This document shows positions 1-5,321 of a stretch of DNA of 14,502 nucleotides, in pieces. Each line of letters starts with the position of its first letter. The first letter of the stretch is position 1. Made by a program: the position numbers and the translations under genes. The notes under the pieces were generated by a model. The model did no database searches. It worked only from the letters and a program-made list of their open reading frames with translations, and was not told where the DNA came from. This DNA comes from JACCRE01 sp049790855 (GTDB lineage Bacteria > Planctomycetota > Planctomycetia > Planctomycetales > Planctomycetaceae): NCBI GenBank assembly GCA_049790855.1, contig JBAQZJ010000238.1:1-14502 (forward strand). Direction: 5' to 3'.

Positions 1-33
1 GGGCCTCGCTGCGCGCGACCCACCCTACCTCCG
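1..33. repeat. Repeat-like G/C-rich stretch at the window edge, inside the Hsp70 gene
   Basis: Minus-strand reading is GTAGGGTGGGTCGCGCGCAG followed by CGAGGCCC. I recall very similar GGTGGGTCGC...GCGACCCACC elements dispersed between genes in planctomycetes. Here it is translated in frame (SEVGWVARSEA), at the point where the paralogue carries heptad repeats. The window cuts the element, so its full extent is unknown. Confidence 0.45.
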
Positions 34-1387
34 AAAACCATCCGCCCAGCACCTGAAGCAGCCGTTCCCGCAGCACCGGCGAAACGAAGAAGCCGCCGTT
101 GAACAGGACGGCGTCGGGTTTCAGAGCCGCGACCGTCAGGGAGCGTTTGTCGGTGAGCGCAGGCCGATGAGCGCTCCCTGACGGTCGCGGCTCCGATAAC
201 GAAACCGTCGCTTCATCCACCAGCACTTCCCAATGCGACGTCAGGAACCACGCGAGATGCCGGGTGATCGCCGGGTCGGCGGCGAACGGCAGGCCGAATT
301 CCTGAAAACCCGACCGAACCGTTTGCGGTTTCGCATCGAGAGGCACCTCGGGCAGAAATCCTTCGAGCAACAGCGATCGCAGTTTCTCGCGATCGGCCGT
401 GACCTGCATCGCTCCGCCGATGAGACCCGAACCGCGACCGGCGAGACTCACGGTCAGATTCGCCGGTGCGTTCTCGCCGAGTAGGGTTTCTTTGACGACG
501 CGACTCTGACGGATCAACGATTCCCACGGCCGAGTGTCGAGTTTGCCGCCGTCGGTCAGCGTCTCTTCGAGATGTTTTGCGATCGCGAGGTCGAGGTTGT
601 CGCCGCCGAGAATCAGGTGTTCGCCGACTGCGACCCGATGAAAGGCGACGTTGCCGCCCTCGGCCGGTCGGGCACGAATCAGCGTGAAGTCGCTCGTTCC
701 GCCGCCGATGTCGCAGACGAGAATCGTCTGTCCCGCGTCGACACGTGTTTGCCAGTCGTCGCGATGCTTATTGATCCAGGCATAGAACGCCGCCTGCGGT
801 TCTTCGATCAGCACGACGCGCGGCAGCCCGGCCTTCTGAGCCGCCCGGACCGTCAACTCGCGGGCGACTTCATCAAACGACGCCGGCAGCGTGAGGACGA
901 CGTCTTGCTGCTCGAGCGGATGTTCTGGATGGGTGTGATTCCACGCGGCCCGCACATGTCCCAGATACCGGGCACTCGCGTCGACCGGGCTGAGGCGATC
1001 AACGTCGGCGGCCCCGTGCCAGGGCAGCAGGTCGGCCGTCCGATCGACGCCGGGATGACACAGCCAGCTTTTGGCGCTCGCGATCACCCGACCGGGGGCC
1101 TTCAGCCCTTGATCGCGGGCGAAAGCGCCGACGACGTGGTCGGGCTTTTTGTTCCACGGCATCGCCAGCGACTCGGCCGGGATCTCGCCAGCCGCCGGCT
1201 GATAATGAAAACTCGGCAGCGTCTCCCGCCGCTCAACCTGCCCGGCCGCGACAAGCTGCGGGACCGGAAATATCTCGACGACGAGATGCGCGTCTTCGGC
1301 GTCGGCGAACGCGACGGCGGAATTCGTCGTGCCAAGATCGATGCCGACGATGAAGCGGGCATTACGATCGCCAAGCTCCTCCTTCAT
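1..1387 (-). CDS. Hsp70-family chaperone-like protein, downstream paralogue (3' end outside window)
   Basis: An ATP-dependent actin-fold chaperone-like protein, presumably cytoplasmic. 462 residues are visible, read from ATG at 1387 to the window edge with no stop. The Hsp70 nucleotide-binding domain is clear: phosphate-1 motif GIDLGTTNS (about residues 15-23), LPASF (167-171), IEEPQAA (194-200), phosphate-2 motif DIGGGTSDFTL (226-236), GGDNLD (261-266) and an adenosine-type motif VLFNGG (427-432). The start overlaps the stop of the upstream Hsp70 gene as TGATG, which suggests translational coupling. Residues about 399-422 are encoded by a palindromic repeat (124-193), and residues from about 452 on by a second repeat-like stretch (1-33), so part of the protein is repeat-derived. 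The substrate-binding part lies beyond the window. The family call is firm; the client and physiological role are unknown. Confidence 0.93.
   Translation of the reverse strand, partial: MKEELGDRNARFIVGIDLGTTNSAVAFADAEDAHLVVEIFPVPQLVAAGQVERRETLPSFHYQPAAGEIPAESLAMPWNKKPDHVVGAFARDQGLKAPGRVIASAKSWLCHPGVDRTADLLPWHGAADVDRLSPVDASARYLGHVRAAWNHTHPEHPLEQQDVVLTLPASFDEVARELTVRAAQKAGLPRVVLIEEPQAAFYAWINKHRDDWQTRVDAGQTILVCDIGGGTSDFTLIRARPAEGGNVAFHRVAVGEHLILGGDNLDLAIAKHLEETLTDGGKLDTRPWESLIRQSRVVKETLLGENAPANLTVSLAGRGSGLIGGAMQVTADREKLRSLLLEGFLPEVPLDAKPQTVRSGFQEFGLPFAADPAITRHLAWFLTSHWEVLVDEATVSLSEPRPSGSAHRPALTDKRSLTVAALKPDAVLFNGGFFVSPVLRERLLQVLGGWFSEVGWVARSEA
124..193. repeat. Palindromic REP-like element inside the Hsp70 coding sequence
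   Basis: A perfect inverted repeat with 22-base arms (124-145 and 172-193; core GACCGTCAGGGAGCG) around a 26-base loop. It is translated in frame as roughly residues 399-422 of the downstream Hsp70 (PRPSGSAHRPALTDKRSLTV). The paralogue has only a short linker at this place. Confidence 0.85.
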
Positions 1388-1403
1388 CACGGCGTCATCT
1401 CCT
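1385..1403 (-). promoter_or_regulatory. Ribosome-binding site and TGATG coupling junction between the two Hsp70 genes
   Basis: On the minus strand AGGAG (1403-1399) lies 11 bases before ATG (1387-1385). The A of that ATG is the last base of the upstream TGA (1389-1387). This arrangement is typical of termination-reinitiation coupling and fixes the start of the second Hsp70 gene. Confidence 0.7.
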
Positions 1404-3234
1404 GTACATCCTCCCGCACGCTGAACTCCAGCTTCCACCGTCGATCGTCCCGCGTCGAGACGCACCACAGCTCCATCACGCCGAGTTCCGTGACGTCGCT
1501 CTGGAATTGGACCGGAACATAGCCGTCCGGCTCGCCTTCGCCGCGGTCGAGCGTGGCTTCCATGCTGTCGGTTTCGGAAAGCTCCTCCGCGGTCCACCGG
1601 CTGAGCACGTCGCCCGGCTGATCGGTTTTTCGGACGCTGCTGCTGAATATCCGGAAGTGGGCCGGCTCACCGACGACGAGGCCGACCTCGCTGCCGGGAA
1701 CTTCCGCTGCCGTGCCTTCTTCCATGCCGAACGGAACGACGCAGACCGCCCGCAGCGGCCGCGGCGCGCCGGGAATCGCCAGCCCGCTCGTTTCGACGCC
1801 CACGTAGTAGCTGCGGGCCGTGCCGCCGCGAATGCGAACGCCTCCGTGCCGCTTCGACCAGCCGTAGTAGGCGGCGCCGCGGGCGACGGCGTGGTCGAGG
1901 TCGGGGGAGTTGAGAGTTGAGGGTTGAGAGTTGAGAGACGGCGCAGACGATGTCTTTTTCTTCGCCCCGCGTCCCTCGCCTCTCGTCCCGTCCTTGAACC
2001 AACTGCCGACGACCTCCAGCAGCCGTTCCGCCAGCGATTCGGCCTTGAACACGCCGCCGTTGAACAGCAGGCGGGTTGGCCGTGCCGCGTCGCCGTCGCC
2101 CTGCCGGCCGAGGAACGCAGCGACGTGCTTCGTGATCGCCGGGTCGGCTTCGTAAGGCAGGCCGATGTCCTGAAAGCCGCTCGCCCGGCCCGCTTGCGGT
2201 TTCGCCGAGAGTGGAACGTCGGGCAGGAACCCTTCCAGCAGCAACTGTCGGACGCTCTCGCGATTCACCTCGACGCTCACGGTTCCGCCGATCAGTTTGC
2301 TGCCGCGGCCGAGCACGGCGATCGGCGTCGTCTCGGGGCCGTCGGGCGAGAGCAGCGTCTCTTTCGCCTGCCGGCACGAATGCCACAGGCTGATGCTCTG
2401 CCACGGGTCGAGCGTCACGCCCTTCTCGGCGAACAGGCCGGCGACATGGTGGGCCAGGGCGAGGTCCATGTTGTCGCCGCCGACGAGCAGATGATTGCCG
2501 ACGGCGACGCGGTTCAGCACGAGTTCGCCCGCCTCCTCGGCGACGGCGACCAGCGTCAGATCGGTCGTCCCGCCGCCCACGTCGCACACCAGCAGCAGGT
2601 CGCCGACCGTCAGTTCCTGCCGCCAGCGATCGCCCGTCGCGGCGAGCCACGCATATACCGCCGCCTGCGGCTCTTCGAGCAGAATGAACTCGGCCGGAAA
2701 GCCGGCCTGCAGCGCCGCCTCGCGGGTCAATTCGCGGGCGCTGGCGTCGAACGACGCCGGCACCGTGAGCACGAACTCTTGGTCGGCGAGCGGAGCGTCG
2801 GGAAACGCCTGCGTCCACGCCGCAACCAGGTGTTCGAGATAGCGTCGCGTCGCCTCGACCGGGCTGACTTTTTCGACACGCTCGGGAGCGTTCCACGGCA
2901 AGATCGGCTGCCGGCGATCGACGAGCGTATGCCCGAGCCAGCTCTTGGCACCGACGACCGTGCGATCGGGAACCTCGGCTCCGCGTCGGCGCGCCGCCTC
3001 GCCGACGGCGAACGTCTGTCCCTGTGACCAAGGCACATCGAACGTCCCAGCTTCGGCTTCGGTCCCCAGATAGAGGAAACTCGGCAAGGCGAACCGGCTT
3101 TCAGCGGTGCCGGGGGCGACCAACTGCGGAATCGGCAGCATACGGATTTCGGGAACGTCGGCCCCCTGCGGCGCGTATGCGACGACGCTGTTTGTCGTGC
3201 CGAGATCGATGCCGATGATGTATTGGGAAGGCAC
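1387..3234 (-). CDS. Hsp70-family chaperone-like protein, upstream paralogue, lidless
   Basis: A 615-residue Hsp70-family protein, start GTG at 3234; an ATG at 3242 is out of frame. The nucleotide-binding domain carries GIDLGTTNS (8-16), VPASF (158-162), LEEPQAA (186-192), DVGGGTTDLTLV (218-229), VGGDNMD (251-257), LLFNGGVFK (389-397) and HAVARGAAYY (448-457, the counterpart of DnaK PDEAVAxGAA). A beta-rich C-terminal part follows (about 470-606) that resembles the Hsp70 beta-sandwich, then the protein stops. The helical lid of DnaK and its C-terminal EEVD-like tail are absent. Residues about 414-442 (low complexity, with SLNSQPSTLNS) are encoded by heptad-repeat DNA at 1909-1995. It lies 91 bp downstream of a DUF2760 gene and overlaps the next Hsp70 gene by one base, so the three are probably co-transcribed. 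The Hsp70 fold is certain; the function is not. Confidence 0.95.
   Translation of the reverse strand: MPSQYIIGIDLGTTNSVVAYAPQGADVPEIRMLPIPQLVAPGTAESRFALPSFLYLGTEAEAGTFDVPWSQGQTFAVGEAARRRGAEVPDRTVVGAKSWLGHTLVDRRQPILPWNAPERVEKVSPVEATRRYLEHLVAAWTQAFPDAPLADQEFVLTVPASFDASARELTREAALQAGFPAEFILLEEPQAAVYAWLAATGDRWRQELTVGDLLLVCDVGGGTTDLTLVAVAEEAGELVLNRVAVGNHLLVGGDNMDLALAHHVAGLFAEKGVTLDPWQSISLWHSCRQAKETLLSPDGPETTPIAVLGRGSKLIGGTVSVEVNRESVRQLLLEGFLPDVPLSAKPQAGRASGFQDIGLPYEADPAITKHVAAFLGRQGDGDAARPTRLLFNGGVFKAESLAERLLEVVGSWFKDGTRGEGRGAKKKTSSAPSLNSQPSTLNSPDLDHAVARGAAYYGWSKRHGGVRIRGGTARSYYVGVETSGLAIPGAPRPLRAVCVVPFGMEEGTAAEVPGSEVGLVVGEPAHFRIFSSSVRKTDQPGDVLSRWTAEELSETDSMEATLDRGEGEPDGYVPVQFQSDVTELGVMELWCVSTRDDRRWKLEFSVREDVQEMTP
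1909..1995. repeat. Two heptad tracts inside the upstream Hsp70 coding sequence
   Basis: 1909-1936 is four perfect-phase copies of GTTGAGR (plus strand). 1961-1995 is five degenerate 7-base units near CTCGTCC. Between them lies a short unique spacer. Together they encode residues about 414-442 of the Hsp70, in the loop between the adenosine-binding helix and the HAVARGAA motif. Confidence 0.8.
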
Positions 3235-3239
3235 GGGGC

Positions 3240-3267
3240 ATTGAGGGGTGAAGGATGAAGAGGGAGA
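3240..3267. repeat. Degenerate heptad tract between the DUF2760 and Hsp70 genes
   Basis: Four 7-base units (ATTGAGG, GGTGAAG, GATGAAG, AGGGAGA) immediately upstream of the GTG start of the Hsp70 gene, so the 5' untranslated part of the gap is largely repeat. Confidence 0.5.
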
Positions 3268-3275
3268 ACCTGTTG

Positions 3276-3309
3276 AGAAACCCGGAATCTTTGAAGATTC
3301 CGGGTTTCT
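3276..3309. repeat. 34-bp dispersed palindrome, copy 1
   Basis: Perfect 16-base arms (AGAAACCCGGAATCTT and its complement) with a 2-base centre, between the DUF2760 stop and the Hsp70 start. A 30/34-identical copy lies at 5137-5170. There is no T-run on either side, so an intrinsic terminator is unlikely, though the RNA hairpin could act as a processing or stability element within the operon. Confidence 0.85.
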
Positions 3310-3316
3310 GCGCCGG

Positions 3317-3330
3317 TTTCAACCTTCAAC
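3317..3330. repeat. Two heptads overlapping the DUF2760 stop codon
   Basis: TTTCAAC and CTTCAAC in phase. The TGA of the DUF2760 gene (3328-3326 on the minus strand) is part of the second unit. Confidence 0.5.
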
Positions 3331-3907
3331 TCACCTCGACTTCCGCCGGTGCCACCACATTCGCCGCCTCCTGCGGACCCGACCACAGCGGCAATTCCAC
3401 CTTCGTGACCGTCCAACCGTGATGGACGAGCGTGCCCGCTGTTGCTCCTTCGCGGACGTTCCCCACCAGCCGAACGCGATCCGCCGAGCTGCCATCGAGC
3501 GTCACGGCGTCGCCTTCCGCCTGATCGAGCACCGATCGAAGGGCGAACATGCGTTCGAGCGCTTTCGCCGCGTCGCGGTGAATGTCGCGAACGGCGGCCC
3601 CGATCTGCGCGTCCTGATACGCCGCGATGTCCTCTTTGAGAAAGTCGACGAGCCGGGCCTCACGTTGCAGGGCTTCCAGCAGCGTCAACGCCTCGCTGCG
3701 GACAGGCGAGCGGGGGGCGTCCGCCCTCCGAATCGCAGGTTTTGCCTCATCAAGCTCCTTGACCGGCTTCGTCTCGACCTTCGGCCCCTCGAGCGCGGGC
3801 ACCGTCGGATTCGCCACCGCCGGCCCGATTCGCTCGGCTCCGCCCTCGACGAACCACGCCCAATACCAGGCCTTCAGCCCGACCCCGACACGCTGGAGGA
3901 CATTCAT
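3326..3907 (-). CDS. DUF2760 family protein, partner gene of the Hsp70 pair
   Basis: A 193-residue protein of uncharacterised family DUF2760, recognised by its conserved core: LLEALQREARLVDFLKEDI, then AYQDAQIGAAVRDIH, and near the C-terminus HHGWTVTKVELP and APAEVEV. The N-terminus begins MNVLQRVGVGLKAWYWAWFV, an aromatic, possibly membrane-associating amphipathic segment, followed by a Pro/Lys-rich linker and the conserved alpha-helical and beta parts. I chose ATG at 3907. The frame stays open to 3991, but that extension is translated heptad repeat (QLSTLNS) and is unlikely to be real. The stop codon lies in a heptad tract. It is the first gene of the DUF2760-Hsp70-Hsp70 operon, a neighbourhood I recall as recurring in several phyla, which suggests it works with the chaperones. 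No biochemical function is known to me. Confidence 0.88.
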   Translation of the reverse strand: MNVLQRVGVGLKAWYWAWFVEGGAERIGPAVANPTVPALEGPKVETKPVKELDEAKPAIRRADAPRSPVRSEALTLLEALQREARLVDFLKEDIAAYQDAQIGAAVRDIHRDAAKALERMFALRSVLDQAEGDAVTLDGSSADRVRLVGNVREGATAGTLVHHGWTVTKVELPLWSGPQEAANVVAPAEVEVS

Positions 3908-3916
3908 TGGCAGTGA

Positions 3917-3937
3917 GTTGAGGGTTGAGAGTTGAGG
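3917..3937. repeat. Heptad tract upstream of the DUF2760 gene
   Basis: Three in-phase GTTGAGR units 10 bases upstream of the DUF2760 start codon, in opposite orientation to the related tract at 3979-3999. Confidence 0.7.
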
Positions 3938-3978
3938 GGAAGGCGATTCAAGGCGGGAGACAACGATGACCGGCCATC

Positions 3979-3999
3979 CCTCAACCTTCAACCCTCGAC
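3979..3999. repeat. Inverted partner of the heptad tract at 3917-3937
   Basis: Three units of the CCTCAAC type. Aligned as reverse complements, the two tracts match at 18 of 21 positions and could pair around a 41-base loop in the divergent promoter region of the DUF2760 and epimerase-like genes. Confidence 0.6.
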
Positions 4000-4040
4000 T
4001 GGGGAGTGGGGGACGGGAGGAAGGGAAGAGTGGGGATAAC

Positions 4041-4075
4041 GCAGGCGAGCCGCCGGGTTGATCCCGGCGGCCTGC
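4041..4075 (+). promoter_or_regulatory. Strong GC hairpin upstream of the epimerase-like gene
   Basis: GCCGCCGGG (4049-4057) and CCCGGCGGC (4063-4071) pair perfectly around TTGAT. Outer bases 4041-4044 pair with 4072-4075 after a 4-base bulge. It lies about 100 bases before the start codon. It could be a leader structure or another dispersed repeat; no T-run follows. Confidence 0.4.
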
Positions 4076-4172
4076 CCTCGGCCGGTGGACCGTAAAAGTG
4101 CGTTATCGCTTCCGAACGCCTGCGGTTGGTCATTCCGAGGCGGCAAGTGACCGCTGCATGAGGTGATCGGGC

Positions 4173-5120
4173 ATGAAGATCGTACTTCCCGGCGGTTCCG
4201 GCCAGATCGGAACGCTTCTGGCACGAGCGTTCTCCGCCGATGGGCACGATGTCGTCGTGCTCAGTCGTCGTCCGGCGACGGCACGGTGGAAAGTCTTCGA
4301 ATGGAACGGTGAAACGACCGGTGCGTGGTCCTCCGAGATCGACGGAGCCGACGTTGTCGTCAATCTCGCCGGCCGCAGCGTCAATTGTCGTTATACGACG
4401 TTCAACCAGAAAGCGATTCTCAATTCCCGAGTGAAATCGACCCGGGCGATCGGCCGGGCGATCGTAGAGGCCAAGCGTCCGCCGCGAGTCTGGCTCCAGT
4501 CGAGCACGGCGACGATCTACACCCATCGCTACGACGCTCCGAATGACGAAACGACCGGCGTCCTCGGCGGTTCGGAACGCGATGCGCCAGACACCTGGCG
4601 GTTCAGTATCGAAGTTGCCAAAGCATGGGAACAGGCGGCGACCGAGGTGGACCTGCCGGCGACGCGGCGGGTGCTGATGCGTTCGGCGATGGTCATGAGT
4701 CCCGATGCGGGCGGCGTGTTCGATGTGCTGCTCGGTCTGGTCCGCCGTGGCCTCGGCGGCACGATCGGCGACGGTCGGTAGTACGTGTCGTGGATTCACG
4801 ATCGCGACTTCATCCGTGCCCTCTACTGGCTGATCGACCACGACCTGTCCGGCCCCGTGAATCTCGCCTCCCCGCAACCCGTTCCGAACGCCGAGTTCAT
4901 GCGAACTCTGAGAGCGGCCTGGGGCATCGGGTTCGGATTGCCGGCGACGCGGTGGATGCTGGAAGTCGCCGCGTTCGCGCTTCGCACGGAAAGCGAACTC
5001 GTCTTCAAAAGCCGCCGGGTTGTGCCCGGCCGCCTGATGGACGCGACCTTCCGGTTCGAGTTTCCCTCGTGGCAAGACGCCGCCGCCGACTTGTGCCGAC
5101 GGTGGCGAGCTGATCGTTGA
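4173..5120 (+). pseudogene. TIGR01777-family epimerase-like SDR gene interrupted by an in-frame amber codon
   Basis: Read through one TAG, this is a 315-residue NAD(P)-binding SDR-type protein of the TIGR01777 / YfcH family. It has an N-terminal Rossmann motif MKIVLPGGSGQIG, VVNLAGRSVNCRY, the LQSSTATIY strand, and WEQAATE and RRVLMRSAMVM segments. After the break come SWIHDRDFIRALYWLI and GPVNLASPQPV, and finally the DUF1731-type C-terminal domain (SELVFKSRRVVPGRL, then FRFEFPSW). TAG at 4779-4781 is codon 203 and falls in GDGR-stop-YVSWIHD, where family members have an ordinary residue; Gln (CAG to TAG) is the simplest ancestor. Both halves are in the same frame with no other lesion. AGGTGA at 4161-4166 supports ATG 4173. 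A GTG at 4785 could restart translation of the C-terminal part, but half a Rossmann protein is unlikely to work. Recent pseudogene, suppressed codon or base-call error are all possible. Confidence 0.85.
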
Positions 5121-5136
5121 GGGGGCACCTTGGCGT

Positions 5137-5170
5137 AGAACCCCGGAATCTTCGAGGATTCCAGGTTTCT
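5137..5170. repeat. 34-bp dispersed palindrome, copy 2
   Basis: Same element as 3276-3309 with four substitutions; the arms are now imperfect. It begins 17 bases after the stop of the interrupted epimerase-like gene and about 150 bases before the FAD oxidoreductase gene. Confidence 0.85.
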
Positions 5171-5292
5171 CACATGGTCGCGTAAGCACCCGGCGCGGCT
5201 GGCTGGCTCGCGATTTGCTTAGCGGCGATCTACAATCGGCGACGCGCTCCCGTTGGTCGCGGCTCAACGGGTCGTTGTTCATCGCCCGTCTT

Positions 5293-5316
5293 CTCAAATC
5301 GCTGCTCAAATCGCTG
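5293..5316. repeat. 12-bp tandem duplication before the FAD oxidoreductase start
   Basis: CTCAAATCGCTG occurs twice head to tail, ending 5 bases before ATG 5322. It replaces any recognisable ribosome-binding site. Confidence 0.7.
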
Positions 5317-5321
5317 CCTCC

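Noticed and set aside
1909..1936. CRISPR-like array
   Set aside because: The 7-base units are directly adjacent with no spacers, and no cas genes are present.
572..3027. Plus-strand open frames opposite the two Hsp70 genes
   Set aside because: They are Arg-rich mirror translations with no motif, while the minus strand encodes complete Hsp70 signatures.
3276..3309. Intrinsic terminator between the DUF2760 and Hsp70 genes
   Set aside because: The hairpin is strong but has no T-run on either strand and lies inside an apparent operon; a similar copy sits elsewhere, so it is treated as a dispersed repeat.
3908..3991. N-terminal extension of the DUF2760 protein to an ATG at 3991
   Set aside because: The extra 28 residues are translated heptad repeats, and the conserved N-terminus begins at ATG 3907.
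5231..5236. TACAAT as a -10 box for the FAD oxidoreductase gene
   Set aside because: No acceptable -35 hexamer lies at 15-19 bases upstream.
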